NCBI GenBank assembly: GCA_910587995.1
Contig: CAJUNS010000016.1
Coordinates: 1 to 52,375, forward strand
Direction of reading: 5' to 3'
Origin: an uncultured Oscillospiraceae bacterium
GTDB lineage: Bacteria > Bacillota_A > Clostridia > Oscillospirales > Acutalibacteraceae
DNA: 52,375 bases
Numbering within the stretch: the first letter of the stretch is position 1; each line of letters opens with the position of its first letter. Both the position numbers and the translations under genes were made by a program. Shown one piece after another: positions 32,918 to 41,742 of this stretch. Below the pieces are notes generated by a model. That model saw nothing but the letters and a program-made list of their open reading frames with translations, searched no databases and was not told the DNA's origin.

Positions 32918-33880
32918 TCACTCCATTTCGATCAACGCCTTCAGCGCGTACCAGCTATATTTCAGAGGCTGGCGGCTGGCGGCGATCATTTCAAGCAGAT
33001 AACGGAACTTTTTGCGCTCGGGCTTTTTCACGCATTCTTCCACAAACCGGGCAAAGCGGTAGGGGTTGCGTTTGCCCAAATGCTGGTTTTGAGGCAGGTC
33101 TAAGTTTTTCCTCGCCCAGCTCTCCAATTTGCAGGGATACATGAACATATCATAGTTGCGGTAGGGATTTGCATGGTGTATGGAGAACCAGTTGTTCCCC
33201 CCGCTCTTGTCCACGAACCGGTATGCTGATAAAACCTCGTTGCTGCAGTAAATCGGGCCGCGGGAAAGGGCCAGCACCATTCCTGTCTTGTCACCTACCA
33301 TAGGGTGGGCCTTATACAAAATATCGTACTCCTCCGGCCGCATATTCCGGTAGAAATTGCGGATCATGCCCGTGCCGAGTTGCCCCGGAAGCTGCCAGCT
33401 GTCCAGGAGGTCGTCCAGCGTAAAAACCTTCTTATTCCATGCGGTGTGGCAGCTCCGCTCATAATCCGGGTTGCTGTTTTCATCCACAATCAGACATTTA
33501 CTAAAACACCCGACATACTCTGAATGGTTTTCAAGGAACTCATATTGCTTTTGCATCTTGCGGCTATCCACCAAAAAATCGTCGCCCTCCAGCGCAGCGA
33601 TATATTTGCCCTTTGTGCGGCGAATCAAGTCCCAGCTGTTGTAATTCGCCCCTACATTCTCTTCCCGCAAGACTGGGGTGATGATGTCTGGATACTGCTG
33701 CGCATACTTCCGAATAATCTCCGGCGTCCTGTCCCCAGAAGCATCGTCTCCTACCAGCACCTCATAGCGCAGGCTGGTTTCCTGGCTCAAAATGCTCTCT
33801 AGCGCCTGGGCAATATATTTCTCGTGACAGTAGCTCAGGACGATTACGCTTATGTCTATGGCTCCCCCTATTTCGCTCAC
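32918..33880 (-). CDS. GT2 family glycosyltransferase
   Basis: 320 residues with the GT-A fold: ISVIVLSYCHEKYIAQALES at the start, EVLVGDDASGDRTPEII, and the metal-binding LEGDDF motif. It transfers a sugar from a nucleotide donor to the growing glycan at the cytoplasmic face. It is the only recognisable glycosyltransferase in the window. Acceptor and donor are unknown. The start is GTG with AAGGGGAT upstream. Confidence 0.92.
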   Translation of the reverse strand: MSEIGGAIDISVIVLSYCHEKYIAQALESILSQETSLRYEVLVGDDASGDRTPEIIRKYAQQYPDIITPVLREENVGANYNSWDLIRRTKGKYIAALEGDDFLVDSRKMQKQYEFLENHSEYVGCFSKCLIVDENSNPDYERSCHTAWNKKVFTLDDLLDSWQLPGQLGTGMIRNFYRNMRPEEYDILYKAHPMVGDKTGMVLALSRGPIYCSNEVLSAYRFVDKSGGNNWFSIHHANPYRNYDMFMYPCKLESWARKNLDLPQNQHLGKRNPYRFARFVEECVKKPERKKFRYLLEMIAASRQPLKYSWYALKALIEME

Positions 33881-33904
33881 AAAACTATCCCCTTTACAAT
33901 GAAG

Positions 33905-34996
33905 TCAAGGCAGATCATGATAGAATACCGCTTCTTTGTAATATTCGTCCGTATGGAAAATGGGCAGCACATCGGCTGTGTCAAAGTCCAGTGTGGACAC
34001 GCCCCAACTGAGCCCTACGCCAAAACCACTCATCAGGGCGTGGATATGCCGGGGCTCTTTTCCGGCGAAGGCGTCGCAGATGGTAACCGGTATTGTCGTA
34101 CCGCTGGAATTGCCGTACCTGTCCAGCGACAAGGGCACCTTCTCCATGGGGAACTTTACTTTTTTTGCCACATGCTTCAAGATAAACAAATTCGCCTGAT
34201 GCAGCAGCAGGTAGTCAAAATCCTCGGATTTGTAGCCGTATTCCTTCATAAACTCCAAAATGAGTTTGGGGACGTCCGTGATCGCGAAGTTAAAAACCTC
34301 CATGCCGTTCATTGTTGTATCATAGTCAGATCGGATATTTCCATCTGCCTGCATGACCCGTTCATGCGTTGCACCCACTACAATTCGGTCTGCCCCTGGC
34401 GTCATAAGTGCTCTAAAACGGCTGCCGTCATTGCGAAGCGCAAACCGCATCAGAGGGGAAGCTTTTTGTTTTTCCACGTATATGGCTGCTCCTGCATCCC
34501 CGAAAAGCATTCTGTTTTTATCCAGCGGCGCAGAATACCGAGAGGTAGAATCTCCCACCATCAGCAATCCCCGTTTGGCTGTAGAGGATGCTAACAGGGT
34601 GCTCATAGTATGCAGTCCGCACACAAAACCAGAACATCCAATGGGAAAGTCCATGGCAATGCAATCCATGGATAACCCCAGCCGGTACTGCAAAATGTAC
34701 GCTGTACTGGGTCCAATATAGTCCCGGTTATAGGAGCAGTAAAGCAGGACATCAATAGATTTTGGATCAATCCCTTTTTCGTCTAACAGCTTCTTGGCTG
34801 CTTCAAGGCACAGATCACTGACCGTCTGGTATTCCCCACAGACATAGCTTTCATAAATGCCTGTTAAAGAACTGTTTTTCTTTACTGTTTCTTCCCCAAA
34901 GAGTTCCCTGTATTCCTCCAGGTTTACGATGTGCTTTGTGGGAAGCGCACAGCATATCCCCGCAATGCGGATATTTTGAAATTCGCTGGTCAGCAT
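33905..34996 (-). CDS. Beta-ketoacyl-ACP synthase III-like enzyme
   Basis: 363 residues of the FabH/KAS III family. The catalytic triad is complete: Cys121 (PIGCSGFVCGL), His266 (LLHQANLF) and Asn296 (GNSSGTT). These enzymes condense an acyl-CoA or acyl starter with malonyl-ACP, or transfer acyl groups. It is not in a fatty-acid operon; it lies among glycan genes with two private ACPs, so it probably makes a short 3-oxoacyl group for a sugar. Similar KAS III genes occur in Pseudomonas flagellin glycosylation islands. Confidence 0.88.
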   Translation of the reverse strand: MLTSEFQNIRIAGICCALPTKHIVNLEEYRELFGEETVKKNSSLTGIYESYVCGEYQTVSDLCLEAAKKLLDEKGIDPKSIDVLLYCSYNRDYIGPSTAYILQYRLGLSMDCIAMDFPIGCSGFVCGLHTMSTLLASSTAKRGLLMVGDSTSRYSAPLDKNRMLFGDAGAAIYVEKQKASPLMRFALRNDGSRFRALMTPGADRIVVGATHERVMQADGNIRSDYDTTMNGMEVFNFAITDVPKLILEFMKEYGYKSEDFDYLLLHQANLFILKHVAKKVKFPMEKVPLSLDRYGNSSGTTIPVTICDAFAGKEPRHIHALMSGFGVGLSWGVSTLDFDTADVLPIFHTDEYYKEAVFYHDLP

Positions 34997-35012
34997 TCCT
35001 AATCCCTTCTTT

Positions 35013-35753
35013 CTATCGTTTTCCGCCGTCTATTTTTAACACCTGTCCGTTCACAAATGACGCACCTTCTGATGCTAAAAAACATACCACACGGGCAATT
35101 TCTTCTGGCTGGGCCATTCTCCCCATGGCCACATTGTCAAGAATCCTGCCTTTTGCCGTTTCTGCAAACTGCACGATCATTTCCGTTTCTGTGGGGCCAG
35201 GCGCAACTGCATTGACACGAATACCAAACTCTGCCATTTCCGCCGCCAAATTTTGTGTGAGAGATATGATAGCAGCTTTAGACGATCCATATGTCACATC
35301 CCCGTGGTGGGCTTCCAGGCCCGCTACCGATGCAAGGTTCACAATACTTCCGGATTTTTGCCGGATCATTTTTTTCAGTACAAGTTGTGTAAGAGCAAAT
35401 ACCGAGAACACATTTACCTCGTAAAGCTTCCGCACAACCTGCATGGGTGTAAGAGAAAACATCCCGGAATACCCCATAGCTGCATTGTTCACCAGAATAT
35501 CTACCGGCAGCTTTTCGCCGTGGATTTGCTTAAATCCATCCTTAACCGCTTCTTCGGAGGATAAATCAAAATAAACCGGCTTTATCCATACCCCGTGCTT
35601 CTCAGAAAGCAGCGCAAGCTGCTCTTCAAACTCGTGGTTTTCCTTCCGGGCGCAGGCCCAAACATTGCAGCCGCACCGGGCAAATTCTTCTACAATGGCC
35701 CTGCCAATGCCTCGATTCGAACCCGTTATAATGGCGTTTTTGCCTTTTAACAT
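35013..35753 (-). CDS. SDR oxidoreductase (FabG-like), copy 1
   Basis: 246 residues. The cofactor motif is TGSNRGIG (residues 10-17) and the catalytic residues are Ser142, Tyr155 and Lys159. It is closely related to the SDR at 40987-41727: the same length and residue numbering, with the shared stretches MLKGKNA and GVWIKPVYFDL. It follows the split transketolase, whose last codons carry its AAGGAG site, and precedes the KAS III. It probably reduces a 3-oxoacyl or keto-sugar intermediate. Confidence 0.88.
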   Translation of the reverse strand: MLKGKNAIITGSNRGIGRAIVEEFARCGCNVWACARKENHEFEEQLALLSEKHGVWIKPVYFDLSSEEAVKDGFKQIHGEKLPVDILVNNAAMGYSGMFSLTPMQVVRKLYEVNVFSVFALTQLVLKKMIRQKSGSIVNLASVAGLEAHHGDVTYGSSKAAIISLTQNLAAEMAEFGIRVNAVAPGPTETEMIVQFAETAKGRILDNVAMGRMAQPEEIARVVCFLASEGASFVNGQVLKIDGGKR

Positions 35754-35758
35754 ACGTT

Positions 35759-36730
35759 TTACTCCTTAAATTTTGCCTGGATGCTTTCTGCAAGCTGCGG
35801 GGCGGTCAGGCCATATTGCTGTAAACCATAGGCATAACTGCCTGATTGAGGGAACACATCGGAGGCGCCTAAACGCAGCACAGGCGGGGCATTCTTCTTT
35901 TGAGACAGGTGTTCTGCAACTGCGCTGCCCAAGCCTCCTATAACGCTATGCTCCTCCACTGTGGCAACCAGCTTATAGGATGTGAGTGTATCCAGCATTT
36001 CCGTATCCAGAGGCTTGATGGTGTGCATATCCATAACCGCGCAGGAAATACCCGCTTCTTCCAGCAAATCAGCGGCTTTCAGGACTTCTGCCAGCACTGA
36101 GCCGCAGCCGATAACAGCCACGTCCCCGCCCTCTTTTATCTCAATGGCTTTTCCAATACGGTATTCTCCGAAATCTTCTTTGTGGATGATGGGCGCCAGC
36201 AAATCTCCTGTCAGCCGGATATATACCGGCCCGCTAAACTCCATAGCGGCCCATATGGCTTTATAAGTCTCCTGTCCATCACAGGGGGAGAGAATGGTCA
36301 GCCCTGGCACAGCGCGGAGAACGGCAATATCGGGAGGGTTGCAGTGAGAATAACTGGATCTTGTCTGGGACATGCCACTATCCATACCAACGAGCTTTAT
36401 GTTGCGCTGCATATACCCCATAAAATTACGCAGTTGATCCGTACAACGTAAAGATGCAAACATAGCCCAGGTAGTGGCTATTACAGGCGTGCCATCCGCC
36501 GCAAGTCCCGCCGGTATACCAATCAGGTTCTGTTCCGCAATTCCTGTATTCACAAATTTGTGCGGATACTTCGCTATCAGGCGTTCAAACCCGGACGCCT
36601 CTCCCAAATCAGCGGAAACCGCAAAAAAATTTTTTCCGGCTTCCGCCATATCCAGTACCGCTTGACCCAATACGCCGCGGGAACCCATCCTTGATAAGAA
36701 TCGGATAGACTTCGAATTCATTTCTAGCAT
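35759..36730 (-). CDS. Transketolase C-terminal half (pyrimidine and C-terminal domains)
   Basis: 323 residues. The conserved GIAEQNLIGIPAGLAADG carries the glutamate that activates thiamine diphosphate, and a transketolase C-terminal domain follows. The ATG overlaps the stop of the N-terminal half by 7 bases and uses an AGGAGG within it, so the two chains are made together. Split transketolases of this kind usually act on unusual ketol donors or acceptors in secondary pathways; the substrate here is unknown. Confidence 0.92.
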   Translation of the reverse strand: MLEMNSKSIRFLSRMGSRGVLGQAVLDMAEAGKNFFAVSADLGEASGFERLIAKYPHKFVNTGIAEQNLIGIPAGLAADGTPVIATTWAMFASLRCTDQLRNFMGYMQRNIKLVGMDSGMSQTRSSYSHCNPPDIAVLRAVPGLTILSPCDGQETYKAIWAAMEFSGPVYIRLTGDLLAPIIHKEDFGEYRIGKAIEIKEGGDVAVIGCGSVLAEVLKAADLLEEAGISCAVMDMHTIKPLDTEMLDTLTSYKLVATVEEHSVIGGLGSAVAEHLSQKKNAPPVLRLGASDVFPQSGSYAYGLQQYGLTAPQLAESIQAKFKE

Positions 36731-37554
36731 GCGCAAAGGGCCTCCTGTTTCGCTTGTTTTAAGAAGTCCCTCGACAATGCACGGTCGTGCCATGTATGGT
36801 CGTTCTCCATAAAGGATATTCCCTTTCCCTTGACAGTATGGGCGATAATCGCCCTGGGCAGGTGACCCGCATAGCGGTTTTCCCATATAGAAAGCATCTC
36901 CCTGCAATCATGGCCATTGGTTTCTATGGTTTCCCATCCAAAAGCAGTTAACCTGTCCGCAAGATGTTCCCAACTAAGAATATCTTTGGTGCTTCCATCA
37001 GATTGCAAGCCATTGGCATCCACAATCAAAACAAGGTTATTCAACTTTTGCTGGGAGGCAAACATAATCGCCTCCCATACAGAGCCCTCGTCCAACTCTC
37101 CATCGCCCACCAGCACATAGGTATGATAAGGATACCCCTTCCTCTTTGCCAACAAGGCCAGCCCCGCGCCCATGGACAGGTTGATACCCAAACTTCCACC
37201 GGAACATTCTACTCCCAATTCACTGTCAGCTACAGCTAAATCTGACAGCCTGCTTCCATCCTTCTGATAGGTTTGCAGCAGTTCCCGATTTAGCAGGCCT
37301 GTCTCCACCATAGCTGTATAGAGCGCCATAGAGGCGTGGCCCTTGCTCAGCAGGAATTTATCTTTTTGGGCAAAGTCTGTTGTTTTTAGGTTCATTACTT
37401 CACCAAAAAGCACCGCCAGAATCTCCACGCAAGAAAGCGCTCCGCCCCAGTGTCCGGCCTTGCCCTCCAGTACATCCGCCAGTTCGATAATATCCTTCCG
37501 CATAGCAGCAGCTATTTCTTCGCAATGTTTCACACTGTCATCCATCCGCGTCAT
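36724..37554 (-). CDS. Transketolase N-terminal half (thiamine diphosphate domain)
   Basis: 276 residues. The thiamine diphosphate/metal motif begins GDGELDEGSVWEA and ends with the Asn of LVLIVDAN. DKFLLSKGHASMALY and the GHWGGALS motif are also typical. Its ATG overlaps the stop of the LuxC gene upstream (ATGA), so it is coupled to the aldehyde-forming pair. With its partner it would move a two-carbon ketol unit onto an aldehyde. Confidence 0.92.
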   Translation of the reverse strand: MTRMDDSVKHCEEIAAAMRKDIIELADVLEGKAGHWGGALSCVEILAVLFGEVMNLKTTDFAQKDKFLLSKGHASMALYTAMVETGLLNRELLQTYQKDGSRLSDLAVADSELGVECSGGSLGINLSMGAGLALLAKRKGYPYHTYVLVGDGELDEGSVWEAIMFASQQKLNNLVLIVDANGLQSDGSTKDILSWEHLADRLTAFGWETIETNGHDCREMLSIWENRYAGHLPRAIIAHTVKGKGISFMENDHTWHDRALSRDFLKQAKQEALCAC

Positions 37555-38747
37555 TCGTCCTTTCCGGCATTTACATACCTTGACATAGTCTCGCACAAGT
37601 CAAACCCGTCCCACAGCAGCGTCAGCTTATTGGTCTCGCCCACAGGCACTATTCTGTCTCCGCCCCGCACACCGTTCTGGATTACCATTTGACGCATTCT
37701 CTCCGGTTCGATTCCCACACAGCAAATGGTCTGGCAGGGCTTTTCCAGCATGGGCAGCAGTTCTTCCAGCTCACCCATGGCATACTCAAAAAAGAATCCG
37801 CCGCCCTCTTTATTCTCCATGACCTCCGGCGCCAGCCTCTCCAGCTCGACCCGGAACAGCAGGTTGTCTTCTTTTTGCAGCTTTACGCCGCCATGTGCCG
37901 CCGCCTTGCAAAATGCCGTAAGCTTGTCGATGGCCTGTATAGGCGCAAACTCATAGTCCCGGCGCACCAGCTTTGAAAGCTCTTTCCAGAAGCACACCTT
38001 CGCCTGTTCTATGTTCTCTCCCAGCCAGCACACCAGTCGGGGGGAGCTGCAGGCATTTTGATCGATATAATAGGTGTCCAGGTAGAATTTTTCCGCTGTC
38101 TTCTCCCTGTCCATCTCCAGGTACTTATCCGCATCAATCACGGCCAGAGAATATCGGTCGGCAAAGGCCAGTTCTACCGCTCTGGGAGGCAGAGGCGCTT
38201 TGCGGATCGCGGAAATAGTCTGGTCGCCGCCCCAGATCAGGCGCACATCGCATATGGCGCTAAGAGCCGCCGTGATTTCCTGATCGTGCGGATAGCGGAT
38301 AAAGCACAGGTAAGGCTTTAAATCACAAAAATCCTGTAAGGCACTGCCTATGGATTCCAGCAGGATGTCCGCCTGGGGAAAGGCCTTTTCTGACAGCCGC
38401 ACAATACAGCTATTGCCTGCCAGCAGTGCGGCGGTAAAGGACAGGGCAAAAGCCATAGGCACATTGGAGGGCGCAATGTGGAAACTGATGCCTCTGCCGG
38501 TTTTCCGCTCCTTCTGTGGATAACGTTCCGCCATCTTTTTCAGGGACGCCGCCCGTACCCAAAAAGCGTAGTCCATTAGATCGGGATAGGCTTTTGCCTG
38601 GGGATTTGCCAGCAGCCTTTTGGAAACCGCCGCTAAAAACGCCTGAGCCTGCTGGGAAAACAAAGGCAGCACAGGTGTTTTTGCCATGCCCAGCAAAATT
38701 CCCTCTGAGCCAATTATATAAGAAACATTTTCAAAACTTTGCCGCAT
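37551..38747 (-). CDS. LuxC-family acyl reductase, copy 1
   Basis: 398 residues, aldehyde-dehydrogenase-like. HIAPSNVP (residues 90-97) and DQNACSSPRL with the likely catalytic Cys233 are hallmarks of LuxC, which reduces an acyl-enzyme thioester to an aldehyde with NADPH. Its ATG lies inside the last codons of the LuxE gene, a 17-base overlap. No luciferase genes are present, so the aldehyde is probably a biosynthetic intermediate. The adjacent transketolase suggests that it is extended by two carbons. Confidence 0.9.
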   Translation of the reverse strand: MRQSFENVSYIIGSEGILLGMAKTPVLPLFSQQAQAFLAAVSKRLLANPQAKAYPDLMDYAFWVRAASLKKMAERYPQKERKTGRGISFHIAPSNVPMAFALSFTAALLAGNSCIVRLSEKAFPQADILLESIGSALQDFCDLKPYLCFIRYPHDQEITAALSAICDVRLIWGGDQTISAIRKAPLPPRAVELAFADRYSLAVIDADKYLEMDREKTAEKFYLDTYYIDQNACSSPRLVCWLGENIEQAKVCFWKELSKLVRRDYEFAPIQAIDKLTAFCKAAAHGGVKLQKEDNLLFRVELERLAPEVMENKEGGGFFFEYAMGELEELLPMLEKPCQTICCVGIEPERMRQMVIQNGVRGGDRIVPVGETNKLTLLWDGFDLCETMSRYVNAGKDE

Positions 38748-39807
38748 AGGTATCGCTGCACCCCCTTATCTCCGCCTGCTTGATGCGCCCCAGCACCTGA
38801 AAATATTTGCCTTTCCGTCCGCAGGGGCAGTCGTCTATGCCCAGCAGCACGCCCTTGTCCTCAGAGATAAGCGAGTGCCCTGGATAGGAGTGGGGTAATA
38901 CGGAGACCATCTGCAAAATCCCCGGCTCGCCTACTTTGCAGGGAGAGAAATCCTTGTAGCGGCGGGGGATGATGTCGGAATAGACGCTGGCATGGAGGTG
39001 CCCACATTCACATTCCGCATGGATAGCTCCAATCTGCTCGGCCATGCCATAGTGGTCTAAAAAGTGCCGCAGGCCGCACACCTCTTCAAACCGCGCCTTA
39101 AACTCTTCCTTAGAAACCGCTTCACTTTGCAGCTTCTTCCAGCCTCCGCTGGTCATGAGAAAGGCTTCCGACAAGTCGAACCGCTCCTCTATTTTCAGCA
39201 GTTCTTTATAGAAATGCTGCCAAGCCATAAACGTAAAGCCAAATAGTAAGAACTTCTGCCCGGCGTGCTCCCGGAGAAAATCACATACCATATCCCTTTG
39301 CAGGTTCATGTCCTTGTCCAGGGCAAAAATCTGCTTGGACGCAATCATCTGCAGCCCGATAATGGCGGCGCCCCGGGCGGAAAAAAGCTGCCGGTTCCGT
39401 ACCGTTTCAGCGGAATCGATCACCAGCATGGGCAGGCGCTTTTTCCCCAGAAAATCTCCAAAAATTTTTATCAGCACCTTCTGTTGGATCATGGCGGTCT
39501 CCATATCCGCATATACCCTGGACACCTTTTGCCCGGTTGTGCCGGAGCTGGTGGTGGTTTTGAACACCTTCTCCCGGGGGATGCTGAGCAGGTCCAGTTC
39601 CTTGAACATGCGGACAGGGAAAAAAGGTACTTCCGCCACGCTGTTTATGCCCGCTATGTCTACCCCCAGGCCCTCCAGCATGTTCCGGTAGGGCAGGCAG
39701 TTTTCATAGTGATGGCCAATGAGTACTTTAAGTTCGTTTAAAAGCATTTGCTCCTTTTCCGGTTGGGACAGGCTATAGGGCTGTAAAGCGTAAAAATCTT
39801 CTATCAT
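38731..39807 (-). CDS. LuxE-family acyl-protein synthetase, copy 1
   Basis: 358 residues of the LuxE/PaaK-like adenylate-forming group. TTTSSGTTGQKVS is the ATP-binding loop; a CECGH and DDCPCG pair may bind zinc; and RGCSDTY near the C-terminus holds a conserved cysteine that could carry the acyl group. It activates a carboxylic acid as acyl-AMP and passes it to LuxC. The ribosome site is weak. It is a paralogue of the gene at 42905-43987. Confidence 0.88.
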   Translation of the reverse strand: MIEDFYALQPYSLSQPEKEQMLLNELKVLIGHHYENCLPYRNMLEGLGVDIAGINSVAEVPFFPVRMFKELDLLSIPREKVFKTTTSSGTTGQKVSRVYADMETAMIQQKVLIKIFGDFLGKKRLPMLVIDSAETVRNRQLFSARGAAIIGLQMIASKQIFALDKDMNLQRDMVCDFLREHAGQKFLLFGFTFMAWQHFYKELLKIEERFDLSEAFLMTSGGWKKLQSEAVSKEEFKARFEEVCGLRHFLDHYGMAEQIGAIHAECECGHLHASVYSDIIPRRYKDFSPCKVGEPGILQMVSVLPHSYPGHSLISEDKGVLLGIDDCPCGRKGKYFQVLGRIKQAEIRGCSDTYAAKF

Positions 39808-39914
39808 ATCTACTACCGCACAATACAGAATTCACACAAAAGGGGATGAAGTGCCAGCCTTCTGTGCCCCGTATCGCTCCTTTTGACTTGTTTTTCTATG
39901 GTTTTCCCACGAGC

Positions 39915-40946
39915 TTACTCAAAGTCTCCTTCTACAAGAAGCGTGTCGCCCTGTACATCTCGGGCAAGCGTCCTTCCTATATACTGCTCTGCCTCCTGCG
40001 GCGGAATGCCTGTGCCAGGACGTTTTGCACCCAAATCGGCCCTGTACACGGTTTCCCCGCTTTTCATATCCCGAGTATACACCAGGCTTCGGCGCATTTT
40101 TTTCTTCTGCAGGAGCTCCTCTTCTGAAAGCTTCCTTTCCATTGCACCTAGTGCTGTATATACGTTATAACAGCGGGACACCATCTCTTTCATTTCCACC
40201 GGCTCTATGGCCATCTGATTGTCCATACCAATAGAAGCCCGATTCAACGTAAAGTGCTTTTCTATCATGCAGGCCCCCAGGGCCACCGCAACAGGAGCTA
40301 TTCCTGTACTCATAGTGTGGTCGGAAAAACCAATGGGGTACTGGGGGAACTCCTGCTGTAAGCCTGTGATATTCCGCAGGTTAACATCAGCCAGCTCTGT
40401 AGGATAATTGGAAACACAGTGCAGCAGACAAATCCGCGTATTGCCCGCCTGTTCTATCACCTCTACCGCCTTGTGGATTTCCCCTATTTCGCCCATGCCT
40501 GTGGAAAGGACAATTGCTGTATCCAGCTTTGCAATAAATTCCAGGAATGGATAGTTATTCAACTCCATAGAGGATATTTTCACAAAAGGCACTTGGCACT
40601 CTTTCACCAGGAACTCGGCCTCCTGGTTGGAATAGGGGGTGGAGGCAAAGGACACACCACATTCCCGGCAAAAGGCGGCAAGCTCCTTTAATTGTCTTTC
40701 GCTAAGGGAAAAGCGGCTGACAAAGCGTTTGGCAATGGGGTTTTCGTCATAATATGTCTGAGAGTAGAGCGTTTCCTTTGACCAGGACTGGAATTTCACA
40801 CAGTCGCAGCCGCACTCCGCTGCCTTTTGGATCATCTCCTTTGCCGTTTCTACCTTTCCCCCATGGCTTGAGTTGACCTCTGCTACAATATAAGGCTTTT
40901 GGAAGCCCTTCAGCATCCTTTTATCATTCAGTACCAGTGCTGCCAT
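39915..40946 (-). CDS. NeuB-family (sialic acid synthase-like) enzyme
   Basis: 343 residues, the usual NeuB length. It has a TIM-barrel domain starting PYIVAEVNSSHGG, with VKFQSWSKETLYS, STGMGEIGEIHKAVE and GFSDHTMSTGIAPVA, then a C-terminal SAF (antifreeze-like) domain with KRPGTGI. Such enzymes condense PEP with an aldose to give a nine-carbon 3-deoxy-2-keto acid. No NeuA or NeuC is visible, and the neighbours are LuxC, LuxE and SDR, so the acceptor may be an unusual aldehyde. AGAGGTG precedes the chosen ATG. Confidence 0.9.
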   Translation of the reverse strand: MAALVLNDKRMLKGFQKPYIVAEVNSSHGGKVETAKEMIQKAAECGCDCVKFQSWSKETLYSQTYYDENPIAKRFVSRFSLSERQLKELAAFCRECGVSFASTPYSNQEAEFLVKECQVPFVKISSMELNNYPFLEFIAKLDTAIVLSTGMGEIGEIHKAVEVIEQAGNTRICLLHCVSNYPTELADVNLRNITGLQQEFPQYPIGFSDHTMSTGIAPVAVALGACMIEKHFTLNRASIGMDNQMAIEPVEMKEMVSRCYNVYTALGAMERKLSEEELLQKKKMRRSLVYTRDMKSGETVYRADLGAKRPGTGIPPQEAEQYIGRTLARDVQGDTLLVEGDFE

Positions 40947-40986
40947 ATTTTCACCTCTGATTCTCTGTATAACGTGCATGCTCTTT

Positions 40987-41727
40987 TTATAGATTACCAC
41001 CGTCTGCTACTAAAATCTCCCCTGTGATGTACGATGCCCTGTCACTGGCTAAAAAAGCGATAGCCTCGGCAATTTCAGCCGGCTCGCCTTTACGTTTTAA
41101 GGGGGCTTGCTCTAAAATCTCTTTAATAGATTCTTCTCTGTGGTTTAATAGAATTTCTGTATCCACCAACCCCGGCGCAATCGCGTTGACCCGTATGCCA
41201 TAAGGAGCCAACTCTTTTGCACATGACCGTGTTGCCCATATCATAGCTGCTTTGCTTGCTCCATATGCCAGCCTTCCTGGACTGTAATCCAATCCGGTGA
41301 CAGATGTTACATTAATAATGCTGCCAGAACGCTTCCGTAACATATATTTCCCCAGAGACTGCATTAAAGAAATCTGTGCAAAAAAATCTATTTCAAATAT
41401 TTCTTTCATTTTCGTAATAGGCGTCATAAAAAGTGTTCTGTCAAATGTAATGCCCGCATTGTTCACCAACACGTCCACCGGCAGCTTCTCTGCGAGAATG
41501 CGTTTCACGGCCGCTGTCAGTTCCGCGCTGTCCGTCAAGTCAAAATAAACCGGCTTTATCCACACGCCATACTCCCGCGCCAGCTCTGCCATGTCCTGTT
41601 CAAAGGCCTCGTCCGGTTTGCGGGCGCAGGCCCAGATATTGGCCCCATATTTTGCAAAACACTCCGCTGTGGCCCGGCCTATGCCCCGCCGTGCCCCGGT
41701 TATGACTGCATTTTTCCCTTTCAGCAT
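40987..41727 (-). CDS. SDR oxidoreductase (FabG-like), copy 2
   Basis: 246 residues, a paralogue of the SDR at 35013-35753. The cofactor motif is TGARRGIG and the catalytic set is Ser142, Tyr155, Lys159. Shared tracts such as GVWIKPVYFDL and EKLPVDVLVNN point to a duplication within the locus. It sits between LuxC copy 2 and the NeuB-like gene, preceded by AGGAGG. It probably reduces or oxidises an intermediate of that module. Confidence 0.88.
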   Translation of the reverse strand: MLKGKNAVITGARRGIGRATAECFAKYGANIWACARKPDEAFEQDMAELAREYGVWIKPVYFDLTDSAELTAAVKRILAEKLPVDVLVNNAGITFDRTLFMTPITKMKEIFEIDFFAQISLMQSLGKYMLRKRSGSIINVTSVTGLDYSPGRLAYGASKAAMIWATRSCAKELAPYGIRVNAIAPGLVDTEILLNHREESIKEILEQAPLKRKGEPAEIAEAIAFLASDRASYITGEILVADGGNL

Positions 41728-41742
41728 ATTGTCCTCCTGGTT

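Noticed and set aside
39915..40946. Complete sialic, legionaminic or pseudaminic acid pathway.
   Set aside because: Only a NeuB-like and a NeuD-like gene are seen. NeuA (CMP transferase), NeuC and the Pse/Leg dehydratase and aminotransferase genes are absent from the window, so the product is left open.
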